Source: Trichormus_B sp936914905
Lineage (GTDB): Bacteria; Cyanobacteriota; Cyanobacteriia; Cyanobacteriales; Nostocaceae
Direction: 5' to 3' (one strand)
NCBI RefSeq assembly: GCF_039871975.1
Contig: NZ_JBDPLL010000001.1
Length of the DNA stretch: 64,000 nucleotides
The notes below the pieces were generated by a model. It did no database searches. It saw only the letters and a program-made list of their open reading frames with translations, and was not told the origin of the DNA. The position numbers and the translations under genes are program-made. Below, piece by piece: positions 8,899 through 17,354 of the stretch (within the stretch, counting starts at the first letter, position 1; each line of letters begins with the position of its first letter).

Positions 8899-9510
8899 CT
8901 AAAATCCACAATTGGTATAAGCCAATTGAATGCGGGCGCGGACTGCCTTTTCGACATCATTAGCCAGCATTTCTTTGAGCCTAGTTAAGATAGATTGTTG
9001 CACATCGGCAATCTTAGCCAAAGCTTGTAAACTGACAACGGCAGCATAACGAATTGACCAGTCTGTGTCTTGGGAAATCAACAGCAGTGTATCTAAAGCG
9101 CGGTTGACGGCTGTTTGATTTTCGGGAAAACTCAACTTATGCCAGTGTAAGTTTCCCAGTCCTTTGGCAGCTGCACGGCGGACGCTGGGAGCAAAATCAG
9201 TAGCTGCAACTGTGATTAAGACATCTAAAGCACGGGGATCTGCGATCGCCGCCAAAGTGCGAATCGAATAAGCCCGTGCGCCATAGTTATAATCATCTAT
9301 GTGCTCTAGCAGTTGGGGTACTGCTATTTCTCCCAATTCTGTTAATCCATCTACTGCCACCATTGCAGCGGCTGGGTTGTTATAACCAAAGACAGCAATT
9401 AAGGTAGAAATTGCTGTTAGATCTTTAGCAGCAGCTAAATTTTTGACTGCTGTCACCATTTGGGTTGGTGTTTCTGCTAAGGTGACGGCACTAATTAGTT
9501 CCTCAGTCAT
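8899..9510 (-). CDS. cpcF: Phycocyanobilin lyase subunit CpcF
   Basis: This 203-aa HEAT-repeat protein is the partner of CpcE. The heterodimer attaches phycocyanobilin to Cys84 of the phycocyanin alpha subunit. Visible repeat units include LTELGEIAVPQLLEHIDDY, YSIRTLAAIADPRALDVLI and VRRAAAKGLGNLHW. It follows cpcE by 67 bases in the same direction. The length is normal for the family. Confidence 0.93.
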   Translation of the reverse strand: MTEELISAVTLAETPTQMVTAVKNLAAAKDLTAISTLIAVFGYNNPAAAMVAVDGLTELGEIAVPQLLEHIDDYNYGARAYSIRTLAAIADPRALDVLITVAATDFAPSVRRAAAKGLGNLHWHKLSFPENQTAVNRALDTLLLISQDTDWSIRYAAVVSLQALAKIADVQQSILTRLKEMLANDVEKAVRARIQLAYTNCGF

Positions 9511-9577
9511 TGGTCAACTATCAATGATAATAGTCATTACTCATTAGTCATTAGTTGAGATGATTAATGACTAATGA

Positions 9578-10408
9578 CTATAAGAGTGAATCCATCAGGT
9601 TCATTACTTGCATGGCCTCAGCAGAAACAGCCAGAGAATCTAACTTATCTGGAAGTTGGTACTCTAGCAATCCTTTGAGAGCCATGAGTTTGAAGCTATT
9701 TTCTGCCTTAGCATGGGTGATCGCATCTGCTGCAGCCATATAACCTATTGCTCCCAAGTCCCCCAAAACAACACGACGCAATTTTAAATCACCACTCTCC
9801 AACATTTTCACCAATAACTCACCATATTCGGGGTCTTGTGTGAGTTGGTACATGGCTCTAGCTGCGGAAGATTGTACTCGTGGTACTGGATGCTTGAGGA
9901 AAGGCAAAGTCAGGGACATGGCTTCTTTTGCGCCTAAGCTTCCCAAGGCTTCTAAAACCGCTTCATACGGTTGGGCGAGATGAGGACGACCTGTTACTTG
10001 CACAGCCTGGTCAACACCCCCATCTAATAGTTTGATCAGTGGCTCTACTGCTCTTATATCGCGCAGCATTTCTAGAGATTGGGCAGCTGCTTCACGCACA
10101 TAAAAATCAGAGCATTCCAAACACTTAATTAGTCCTGGTACCGCTTTGATATTCCCCAATTTACCAAGCGCCCTAGCAGCATTGCGTCGTAAAGGATAAC
10201 CACCAAGTTCTGTTTTGTCGGCTTCGTCTTCTAACGCTGCTATTAGTGCATCTACAGCCTCTGGCTGACTGACTCGAAACTTACCCAACCACCAAGCGGC
10301 ATAATAGCGGAGGCTTAAATCTGATGATTGCAGATTAGCGATAGCAAGCTCTTTTGTGAGCTGTTCCCCATTCTCGGCAGAGTATTCTTCTGCACTGGGT
10401 TCTATCAT
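9578..10408 (-). CDS. cpcE: Phycocyanobilin lyase subunit CpcE
   Basis: This 276-aa protein has E-Z/HEAT-like repeats (LRYYAAWWLGKFRV, RNAARALGKLGNIKAVPGLI, VREAAAQSLEMLRDIRAVEPL). With CpcF it forms the alpha-84 phycocyanobilin lyase. It starts 10 bases after cpcD, implying a co-transcribed and probably translationally coupled gene. No defects are seen. Confidence 0.93.
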   Translation of the reverse strand: MIEPSAEEYSAENGEQLTKELAIANLQSSDLSLRYYAAWWLGKFRVSQPEAVDALIAALEDEADKTELGGYPLRRNAARALGKLGNIKAVPGLIKCLECSDFYVREAAAQSLEMLRDIRAVEPLIKLLDGGVDQAVQVTGRPHLAQPYEAVLEALGSLGAKEAMSLTLPFLKHPVPRVQSSAARAMYQLTQDPEYGELLVKMLESGDLKLRRVVLGDLGAIGYMAAADAITHAKAENSFKLMALKGLLEYQLPDKLDSLAVSAEAMQVMNLMDSLL

Positions 10409-10418
10409 TGCCAGGGCG

Positions 10419-10664
10419 TTAGTTTTCCTCTGCTACAGTTAAAGGTGAAATCTTAACGATTTTGCCACCTAGACGGGTAATTCGTTGCATTTCTTCCTTC
10501 ATCCGGCTGTAGGGTACGGTAATAAATACGCTACCACTGCGACGAATGTTGAATTGATTCTTGTCGGTTTCTTGATTTTGTCGTAAGCCTACAACTTCAT
10601 AACGAAATACTCGGCTTGCAGATGAAGAAACGCTACCAGCACCAAGTGTGGTTTGACCAAACAT
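10419..10664 (-). CDS. cpcD: Rod-capping linker CpcD
   Basis: This 81-aa protein is a CpcD-domain linker that caps the distal end of the phycocyanin rod and limits its length. The domain RVFRYEVVGLRQ...GSVFITVPYSRMKEEMQRITRLGGKIVKI fills nearly the whole protein. It has the same domain as the CpcC C-terminus and lies 50 bases downstream of cpcC. Confidence 0.93.
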   Translation of the reverse strand: MFGQTTLGAGSVSSSASRVFRYEVVGLRQNQETDKNQFNIRRSGSVFITVPYSRMKEEMQRITRLGGKIVKISPLTVAEEN

Positions 10665-10714
10665 TGCTTCTAAATCTCCTCTTGATGGGTTGTGCTGAAA
10701 AACAGCTTTCTACC

Positions 10715-11575
10715 TTAGGTGGATATAACGCTGACAATTTTGCCACCTTGTCGGTGAATTTGCTGCATTTTGTCAAGCAGTCTTTCATAAGGTACAATAA
10801 ATACTGTGCTGCTTCGGCGCACCTTGGGGTATCCTGGATTGCGAATGCCTGCTACTTCAATTCGGTAAACACGATCCGATTGCCCTACAGCATTACCTAA
10901 GTTTTGCTTGGGAGCATTGTCCGCAGATGCACGGAAACTCCAATTATTGTTGCTGCCAGATGGACCAACAACTGAGGAAGACTTATTACTAGCTAATTCC
11001 CGTGCTAACCGAGATTTAGAACCTTCAACTTGAGCTGTATCGCTGTTGGCATAACCACGGTATAAACGGAACATCCGGGTAAACCCGGCTGCATTTTGTC
11101 CGGCTTGGAAATCAAAGCCACGATAATAGGGAACAACGTTCTCACCGAAGCTGTTTTGATACTCCTGAGAATCAATATACGAGTCAATTTCAGCATCATA
11201 ACCCTCGTTAATGTATAAGTCTAAGTGGTATGTAACTTCCGACTCATCATAAGGTGCGCGACCCAACAAATGTTTGTAGTTGAGTTCAATCAACCGGGTT
11301 TGAAAACTATTATGGAAAAATTTTGCTTTGTAGAGTTCAGATTTGGCAACGCTCCGCACAAACTCGCGTACTGTTAGGTGGCGATCGCGCAATAGTGATT
11401 CTGCACTGATCAGACGATCTGATGCCAAGATATAATCATTTCCTAATACTTGTCGATAAACGGCTTTTATTACCGCTTCAACTTCTTCGCGGCTGGCGTT
11501 GGGGCGCAGTTCAACTCGACGTACCTCGCTAAAAGGCTCTGTTCCTAGCCTTGACGCTGCTGTTGTAATTGCCAT
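10715..11575 (-). CDS. cpcC: Phycocyanin-associated rod linker CpcC
   Basis: This 286-aa protein has an N-terminal PBS-linker domain (about residues 20-180: VKAVYRQ-type helix VIKAVYRQVLGNDYILASDR, then VREFVRSVAKSELYKAKFF and YKHLLGRAPYDESEV). After a serine/asparagine-rich spacer comes a C-terminal CpcD-type domain (about residues 230-286: RVYRIEVAGIR...TVFIVPYERLLDKMQQIHRQGGKIVSV). It links phycocyanin hexamers within the rod. It is separated from cpcA by a 228-base region with a long-range inverted repeat that may set its lower expression. Confidence 0.93.
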   Translation of the reverse strand: MAITTAASRLGTEPFSEVRRVELRPNASREEVEAVIKAVYRQVLGNDYILASDRLISAESLLRDRHLTVREFVRSVAKSELYKAKFFHNSFQTRLIELNYKHLLGRAPYDESEVTYHLDLYINEGYDAEIDSYIDSQEYQNSFGENVVPYYRGFDFQAGQNAAGFTRMFRLYRGYANSDTAQVEGSKSRLARELASNKSSSVVGPSGSNNNWSFRASADNAPKQNLGNAVGQSDRVYRIEVAGIRNPGYPKVRRSSTVFIVPYERLLDKMQQIHRQGGKIVSVIST

Positions 11576-11626
11576 TTTTTTTCCCTATTTATTTACACTG
11601 CGGTAACTCTGACCGAGTGCTTGCTG

Positions 11627-11650
11627 TATAAAGCTTGTTATAAAGCTTGT
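11627..11650. repeat. 12-bp tandem duplication upstream of cpcC
   Basis: Two perfect copies of TATAAAGCTTGT lie in the cpcA-cpcC spacer, about 50 bases upstream of the cpcC start. Confidence 0.85.
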
Positions 11651-11671
11651 TATTTATTCCTACCTAAAACT

Positions 11672-11795
11672 ATGCCCGGAGCGAGATCCAACTGCTAGGT
11701 GATTCAGTCCGGTCTTGGGAGGTTTATTCCCCATGAGCAACTGATTAACCCCAAAGGGATAATGTCATCCAGCACTTGTACCCCTTTCCGGGCAT
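11672..11795 (-). promoter_or_regulatory. Long-range hairpin between cpcA and cpcC
   Basis: The arms ATGCCCGGA (11672-11680) and TCCGGGCAT (11787-11795) are exact reverse complements enclosing 106 bases with further short GC-rich pairings. Its position just after the cpcA stop fits the stable structure that in other cyanobacteria makes a short abundant cpcBA message and reduces read-through to the linkers. That role is inferred. Confidence 0.6.
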
Positions 11796-11803
11796 GAACC
11801 AAT

Positions 11804-12292
11804 CTAGCTTAGAGCGTTGATTGCGTAATCGATATAGGTGTTAGCTTCGTTAGCAGCTTGGCCGCTTAAGCCGTGGTTGCCTTTGATGTACTTCAGAGCT
11901 TCTACATACCAACTGGGAGACAAATCAAACGCACTGTTGATTTCAGCCAAGCCAGCGATCAAGAACTCATCCAAAGGACCTGTGCCACCAGCAACTAAGC
12001 TATAAGTGATGATGCGTAGGTAGTGACCTACGTCACGAGCGCACTTAGATTTACCACGAGCATCAGCAGCAAACTGACTACCAGGAGTGTTGGTGGTATA
12101 TGGGAATTTTTGGTACACAGCATTTGTTGCACCATCAATTAGCTTTTGAGCGTTAGCTGTCAAACCACGAGCAGCTTCCATACTAGCTAAGGCACGTACA
12201 AAACGACCGTTAACAGCTTGTAATTCAGTATTGCTCAGGAAACGTCCTTGGGTATCAGCAGATGCGATTGCTTCGGTAATTGGTGTTTTCAT
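11804..12292 (-). CDS. cpcA: C-phycocyanin alpha subunit
   Basis: This 162-aa phycobiliprotein forms the rod building block with CpcB. The bilin-binding Cys84 is in GKSKCARDVGHYLR, and the C-terminus NTYIDYAINALS is typical. It is C-phycocyanin and not phycoerythrocyanin alpha, which I recall as having CVRDIDHYLR at this site. A strong ribosome binding site AAGGAGATAAG precedes the ATG by a few bases, and the gene lies 90 bases after cpcB. Bilin attachment would be by CpcEF encoded downstream. Confidence 0.96.
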   Translation of the reverse strand: MKTPITEAIASADTQGRFLSNTELQAVNGRFVRALASMEAARGLTANAQKLIDGATNAVYQKFPYTTNTPGSQFAADARGKSKCARDVGHYLRIITYSLVAGGTGPLDEFLIAGLAEINSAFDLSPSWYVEALKYIKGNHGLSGQAANEANTYIDYAINALS

Positions 12293-12382
12293 GATTTCTT
12301 ATCTCCTTTAATTGTTTTTTAGCTTTTTTGCTTGGAGAAGCTGAAGTTTCTAGGGTCTAGACTATACTACAAATTCTAACTG

Positions 12383-12904
12383 TTATGAAACAGCAGCAGC
12401 AGCACGGTCAAAATAGCTAGCAACTTCAGAAACTATAGAGCTGCAATCGCCTTTGGTGATTCCGTTAGGATCATTAATAATGGAGATAGCTGCATCTTTC
12501 ATTTTGCCAACACCTTTAGCTACAGAAGCACCTGGAGTACCCAAAGCTTGGTAGGTTTCACGCAGACCATTCAAGCAACGATCATCAAGAACACTAGCAT
12601 CACCGGCCAATGCAGCGTAGGTAACATAGCGTAAGATGATTTCCATGTCGCGTAGACAAGCAGCCATGCGACGGTTGGTGTAAGCGTTACCACCAGGAGC
12701 GATCAAGCCGGGTTCGTCTTCAAACAAAGAGCGAGCAGCGTTAGTAACGATAGCAGAAGCATTGCTGGTAATGCGATTAACAGCGTCTAACCGCTTGTTG
12801 CCTGCGCTGACAACTGCGGTTAAAGCATCTAGTTGTTCGGTGCTGAGGAATTCGCCTCTGGAGTCAGCTTGAGAAACAACTTTGGAGAATACATCTAATG
12901 TCAT
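12383..12904 (-). CDS. cpcB: C-phycocyanin beta subunit
   Basis: This 173-aa protein carries the two chromophore cysteines Cys83 (MAACLRDMEIILRY) and Cys154 (GITKGDCSSIVSEV), and the asparagine that is normally methylated (in NPG/GGNAYTNRR). AGGAGATTAG lies just upstream of the ATG. It is the first gene of the cpc operon on the minus strand. The neighbour upstream is rluD and not the pec genes found there in Anabaena PCC 7120. Confidence 0.96.
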   Translation of the reverse strand: MTLDVFSKVVSQADSRGEFLSTEQLDALTAVVSAGNKRLDAVNRITSNASAIVTNAARSLFEDEPGLIAPGGNAYTNRRMAACLRDMEIILRYVTYAALAGDASVLDDRCLNGLRETYQALGTPGASVAKGVGKMKDAAISIINDPNGITKGDCSSIVSEVASYFDRAAAAVS

Positions 12905-13514
12905 GGATTCTAATCTCCTAATTACTTAGTTGAGAGAGGTTTTGATTCAAACTGTGGATGTTTTATCAATTTGAAAATGGTTAACAGCAAACTGCAATTA
13001 AACTGCTTCCTTAAGTGGGTTCTCATTTTCTTGTCAATCATTCTGAAGATAGAAATATGAGAATTAGCGGTAGGTTTATGAGAAACACGCAAATCTAATG
13101 AATTAGTTGCCTTGTTAAACTTTCGTTTGTTGTTCAACCCCTTCAGCTTATGTTTATACAATGGTATAGATCCATTATTTGTTACAAATTATGAATAAAT
13201 AAGTTATGCCAATAAGAAAAGCCTCAAATCCTTTACATACAAGGAACTTGGCTGAGAAAAGTCACTTGTTTTTGTTATAAAGCTTCATACTTGTCTGAGT
13301 TTAGAGCAGAATATAGGCGTTTAATATTGTTTTAATTTTCTCAAAAACCTATATCAGAACTAAGTTTGACAGGTTTTAGCCGTATTTATGCTTTCAGCAA
13401 GTTTTGTTAAACAATCTAAAATTTACATTTCTAAATTCTCTAAATGTTCTAAATTTTTTTTGAATTATTCCTCCCAGGGGTAATGGGGAGAATAATTAAT
13501 TCTTACTCCTGATG
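12905..13514 (-). promoter_or_regulatory. cpc operon promoter and leader region
   Basis: About 610 AT-rich bases upstream of cpcB. Phycocyanin operons normally have long leaders with several promoters. I cannot fix a start site by eye. A 79-codon open frame at 12922-13161 lies in the leader, but its composition is not protein-like. Near the far end a CTCCCAGGGGTAATGGGGAG hairpin (about 13472-13491) could terminate rluD or the opposite transcript. Confidence 0.5.
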
Positions 13515-14444
13515 TCACCTCTCACTTCTACGGCGCAAAACTTCCAGTAACGTTGTAAGTGTCTGGGGAGGGGATGCAGTTACTTGAATCCAATCTCCAG
13601 AGACTGGATGCTGTAACTTTAGTTGCCAAGCGTGTAATGCGTGACCGGGCAAATTTACCCCTACTGAACGACCAGCACCGTAAACAGAGTCACCAACGAT
13701 AGGATGACCGATTTTGGCGCTGTGGACGCGAATTTGATGGGTACGTCCTGTTTCTAGCTGAAAGTGGATTAAGGTGTAGTTACTAAGCCTTTCTCGGATT
13801 TGCCAATGAGTAATTGCTGTTCTTCCCCCTTGTTCTGTAGGGACTATTGCCATTTTTTTACGGTCTTGGGGATGGCGACTAATGGGTAAGTTAATGATGC
13901 CACTTTCGGTTTTTGGTACACCATAAACCACGCCTAAATATTCTCGCCTTGCTGTTTTTGCTTGTAGTTGTGCTTGTAGGTGTTGATAGGCGATATCTGT
14001 TTTAGCGATCGCGATCGCACCTGTAGTATCTTTGTCTAACCTGTGAACAATTCCTGGGCGTTGAACCCCACCAATTCCCGGTAAGTTGGGACAATGTGCC
14101 AATAAAGCATTTACTAGAGTTCCATCTGGATGACCTGGTGCAGGATGAACAACTAAACCTGCTGGCTTATTTAAAATTAATAATTGCTCATCTTCGTAAA
14201 GGATATCTAAGGGAATATCTTCTGCTACCAATTTTAAAGGTTGCACTGAGGGAATTTCGACACAGATGCGATCGCCCACTTTCAGATTTATTTTCTTTGA
14301 TGTGCATACTTGATCATTGAGTAGGACATGACCCTGTTCAATTAACTGCTGAAGACGGGAACGAGATAAATTTTGTAATTCTGACGACAGATAGAGATCC
14401 AGTCGCTGACTTTTTTCTGATACTAGGAGATTAATAACAGTCAT
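13515..14444 (-). CDS. rluD: RluD-type 23S rRNA pseudouridine synthase
   Basis: This 309-aa protein has an N-terminal S4 RNA-binding domain (about residues 12-75: LDLYLSSELQNLSRSRLQQLIEQGHVLLND) and a catalytic domain with GIVHRLDKDTTG, whose Asp is the nucleophile. Also visible are LLILNKPAGLVVHP and the C-terminal TGRTHQIRVH. Both domains are complete and of normal length. RluA/RluC/RluD cannot be separated with certainty, but the S4 domain and HRLDKDTTG context favour RluD. Confidence 0.9.
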   Translation of the reverse strand: MTVINLLVSEKSQRLDLYLSSELQNLSRSRLQQLIEQGHVLLNDQVCTSKKINLKVGDRICVEIPSVQPLKLVAEDIPLDILYEDEQLLILNKPAGLVVHPAPGHPDGTLVNALLAHCPNLPGIGGVQRPGIVHRLDKDTTGAIAIAKTDIAYQHLQAQLQAKTARREYLGVVYGVPKTESGIINLPISRHPQDRKKMAIVPTEQGGRTAITHWQIRERLSNYTLIHFQLETGRTHQIRVHSAKIGHPIVGDSVYGAGRSVGVNLPGHALHAWQLKLQHPVSGDWIQVTASPPQTLTTLLEVLRRRSER

Positions 14445-14471
14445 CCGATTTTGGATTTTGGATTTTTGAGT

Positions 14472-14515
14472 GATCCCACGGATAAATCCAGGGACTTGTA
14501 CCGTTGAGGAATTGT
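14472..14515. repeat. Dispersed repeat, copy 1
   Basis: The segment with GGATAAATCC, a GGGACTT core, TACC and AGGAATT is similar in order and sequence to 40733-40764, in the same orientation. Both lie about 30-60 bases from an open reading frame start. The origin is unclear; it may be an end of a small mobile element. Confidence 0.5.
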
Positions 14516-14710
14516 TAGGTACACTTGGTTAAGTTTATATTACTCGATATAAGAGATTCTTACTGATTTTAACAACGTTTGACTGCTTACTATTATTCGC
14601 TGAATGGCTACAGGATAGTTACTACACCATAAACATCCTGATAGTTAACAACTAAGGCTGAAGAGAATAAAACACAGACTATAGCTTCATGAGCAGATAG
14701 GTAAGCAGAA

Positions 14711-14897
14711 AAGTACAGGTAATTTTAGTCCAGGTTGTTTTAAAACAATCAAATTTTAGTCCTATATGCTATATATTTTTTTGTCCACACATCTTTTTGA
14801 TTGAAAGTACAGGTAATTTTAGTCCAGGTTGTTTTAAAACAATCAAATTTTAGTCCTATATGCTATATATTTTTTTGTCCACACATCTTTTTGATTG
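14711..14897. repeat. Perfect 94-bp tandem duplication
   Basis: Copies at 14711-14803 and 14805-14897 are identical over 93 bases with period 94. Each contains the perfect palindrome TTGTTTTAAAACAA flanked by two TTTTAGTCC motifs in direct orientation. It lies in the 1.1-kb intergenic region between divergent rluD and the PatA-like gene, so it may be duplicated regulatory DNA or recent slippage. Confidence 0.9.
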
Positions 14898-15546
14898 TGA
14901 GAAATTGCTGGTCAAGTTTATTCATTAACAAGTATTTATTCATACTCTTAACTTCATTTTTTTATATTAGCTTTAAAATACTTTTTTATTTATCTGATAA
15001 ATGTAGAGTAACCTAAATTTAGTAAGTAATTATTGAGTATCTACTGTGTAGCTAAAAATGGCTGTTTTTAATTATTTAGCACTAAAGCCACATCACACAC
15101 TCAATGTATCCTGTAGGGAGAGTTAGACGCCAAAGAGTTGTCGGTTGTTAATAAATTAACAAGTCTGAATCACTCTACTAAGATGCTAGTACCCCAAGAA
15201 GAGGATGTAAGGGTGAACAGAGGAACTTTTTTCTTCTGAACTCCTGCTTTTGGACTCCTGCCTTTTGCCTTTTGCTTCCTAAGATCAACCAGATTAGTAA
15301 AAAGCACAGAAAATCGAGTTGACTTTTTAGATACTGTTTTTTGGGATAATTTTAGCTTTTTTGCTTGGGTGAGGGGTCTGTGGGGTGTGGGGTGTTGGGT
15401 ATTGTGTGATTAGAGTAGAGACTTGCTATACTCACCCCCATATAAACCGTTATCTTTATCTGGCAGTAAGTCCAAAAAGACCGGTGTGAATTCCCTACGG
15501 GTGATTCACAATTTCCAATGTCAAATTTTTATTTGAAATTAGAACC
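14898..15546. other. Intergenic region upstream of the PatA-like gene
   Basis: About 650 bases without a credible gene. It includes a G-rich GGGGTCTGTGGGGTGTGGGG stretch near 15374-15395 and an imperfect inverted repeat GTGAAT...ATTCAC around 15485-15510 close to the gene start. The latter might be in the leader RNA. Confidence 0.4.
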
Positions 15547-16590
15547 GTGGTAATAAAAACGCTTCCTATTAGTAGATACAGATTTTTCCAAAAATTGCAG
15601 CCCCTATCCCTCTTAAAAAAAATCACAAGTAAGTCAGTTACTGGTTGTCTACAGGTCTTTAGCACCTCCGGGGCTTGGTCAATCTATGTTCAAGAGGGTA
15701 AGCTAATTTATGCCTGCTACTCAGAGGAAATGTTTGAGCCGTTATATAGAAACTTACAGCGGTTAGGTCAACACAATTCCACTCTTCCCATAGAGATTAA
15801 TGAGCAGTTGCAGACAATATTTGAAAGGGGTGTCGAAAACCAGACTATCCCAAATCCAGACTATTTGGCTATTTGCTGGTTAGTTAACGAGAGTTATCTT
15901 AGCCCCTTACAAGCGGCAATGCTGATTGAGCAATTGTCTTTGGAGTTTCTAGATTCATTTCTGAAAATAGAAGAAGGGAGTTATGAATTTATCCCAGAGA
16001 GTTTCCTCGATGATTTACCGAAGTTTTGTCATTTGAACTTGCGCTTGTTAGTGGAAAAGTGCGAAGCGGGTGTGCGAATTTCTCCAGAGCAGTTTTGGCA
16101 ATACAATGAGCCAAGGACACGCACCAAAATTGAAGTACAGTTACCCCCAATTGGGAATAAACTACCGAATGGGGATCAATACAGAGACCAATACAAACGG
16201 ATTTACTCAAGACCCAAAGAGAAAAAGAATTATACGATTTTCTGTGTCGATGATAGTCCTCTGGTTTTAAATACCATGAGAGGTTTTTTAGATGAGCAAA
16301 TATTTTCTGTAATTGGTGTTACAGATTCGTTAAAGGCTTTAATGGAAATTTTCCATGTTAAACCAGATATGATTTTTCTGGATGTAACGATGCCAAATTT
16401 AGATGGCTATGAAGTTTGTTCTTTATTGCGGAAACAGGCATCTTTTAAAAATACACCTGTGATTATGGTGACAGAAAAAGCCAGTTTGATAGATAGAGCC
16501 AAAGCCAAGCTAGTGAGAGCTTCCGGTTGCTTGACTAAGCCTCTTAATCAAGGTGATTTACTTAAAACTATATTTCAGCACATGGTTTAA
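15547..16590 (+). CDS. PatA/PixG-like response regulator
   Basis: This 347-aa protein has an N-terminal PatA-type (DUF4388-like) region (about residues 1-190: SKSVTGCLQVFSTSGAWSIYVQEGKLIYACY). A linker follows, then a C-terminal receiver domain (about 228-347) with the acidic pair CVDDS, phospho-acceptor in MIFLDVTMPNLDG and the conserved Lys in CLTKPLNQ. There is no DNA-binding output domain, as in PatA, PixG and PilG-like proteins for heterocyst patterning or motility. The GTG start is chosen because it begins the open frame directly. The gene stands alone, so its histidine kinase partner is unknown. Confidence 0.85.
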   Translation: MVIKTLPISRYRFFQKLQPLSLLKKITSKSVTGCLQVFSTSGAWSIYVQEGKLIYACYSEEMFEPLYRNLQRLGQHNSTLPIEINEQLQTIFERGVENQTIPNPDYLAICWLVNESYLSPLQAAMLIEQLSLEFLDSFLKIEEGSYEFIPESFLDDLPKFCHLNLRLLVEKCEAGVRISPEQFWQYNEPRTRTKIEVQLPPIGNKLPNGDQYRDQYKRIYSRPKEKKNYTIFCVDDSPLVLNTMRGFLDEQIFSVIGVTDSLKALMEIFHVKPDMIFLDVTMPNLDGYEVCSLLRKQASFKNTPVIMVTEKASLIDRAKAKLVRASGCLTKPLNQGDLLKTIFQHMV

Positions 16591-16607
16591 ATTCTTCTTG
16601 ATGAAGA

Positions 16608-17354
16608 CTACAGTGGACGGCATCCAGAGAGAATACCGTGCATTTTCACCACTGAACCAATAACTGCGATCGCAGGGGCAGTAAAACCTGTTTCTTCTAC
16701 TTGCTCTACTATTGTTCCTAACTTACCAATTAATTCTTCTTGTTCTGCCCGGGTTCCCCACCTCACTAAACCTATTGGCGTCTCTAGACTCAAGCCAGCT
16801 AAACTTAACTGTTCCACGATATAAGCTAGATTGTGGACACCCATATAAATCACTATTGTTTCTGACCCTTGAGCGATTCCTTGCCAGTTTACCGCCGGTT
16901 TATACTTCCCCGCTGCCTCGTGACCAGTTACAAATGTCACAGATGAACTATACAGACGATGGGTTAAGGGAATACCAGCATAAGCTGCCGCTGCAATTCC
17001 TGCTGTGATCCCCGGCACAACTTCCACTATTATTCCAGCTTCTACTAATTCTGCCATTTCTTCCCCACCACGCCCAAAGATAAAGGGATCACCACCCTTT
17101 AACCTCACCACGACAGCATAATCTTGGGCTTTTTCAATAAGCAGATGGGTGGTTTCTTCCTGTAAGAGCGAATGTCTTCCCATCCGTTTACCTGCGTTGA
17201 TTTTTTCTGCTTGGGGATTAATCATGGCTAAAATTGCCGGACTCACCAAAGCATCATAGATAACGACATCTGCACATTCAAGCAAACCTTTTCCTTTGAG
17301 AGTCATGAGTCCAGGATCACCAGGGCCTGCACCAATCAAATAAACCTTACCCAA
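16608..17354 (-). CDS. cobA: Uroporphyrinogen-III C-methyltransferase
   Basis: This 248-aa SUMT makes precorrin-2 from uroporphyrinogen III with S-adenosylmethionine, the first step to siroheme and cobalamin. Visible motifs are VYLIGAGPGDPGLMTLKG, VVRLKGGDPFIFGRGGEE, VPGITAGIAAAAYAGIPLTHR and VIYMGVHNL. It overlaps the upstream chelatase gene by 8 bases, so the two are translated from one message. It is a single-domain enzyme, without the CysG oxidase/chelatase part. Confidence 0.93.
   Translation of the reverse strand: MGKVYLIGAGPGDPGLMTLKGKGLLECADVVIYDALVSPAILAMINPQAEKINAGKRMGRHSLLQEETTHLLIEKAQDYAVVVRLKGGDPFIFGRGGEEMAELVEAGIIVEVVPGITAGIAAAAYAGIPLTHRLYSSSVTFVTGHEAAGKYKPAVNWQGIAQGSETIVIYMGVHNLAYIVEQLSLAGLSLETPIGLVRWGTRAEQEELIGKLGTIVEQVEETGFTAPAIAVIGSVVKMHGILSGCRPL

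Noticed and set aside
12922..13161. 79-codon minus-strand open frame in the cpcB leader
   Set aside because: Lysine/asparagine-rich, no family resemblance, and it lies where a long untranslated leader is expected upstream of cpcB.
14801..15016. 71-codon plus-strand frame
   Set aside because: It is created by the second copy of the 94-bp repeat and has no protein-like character.
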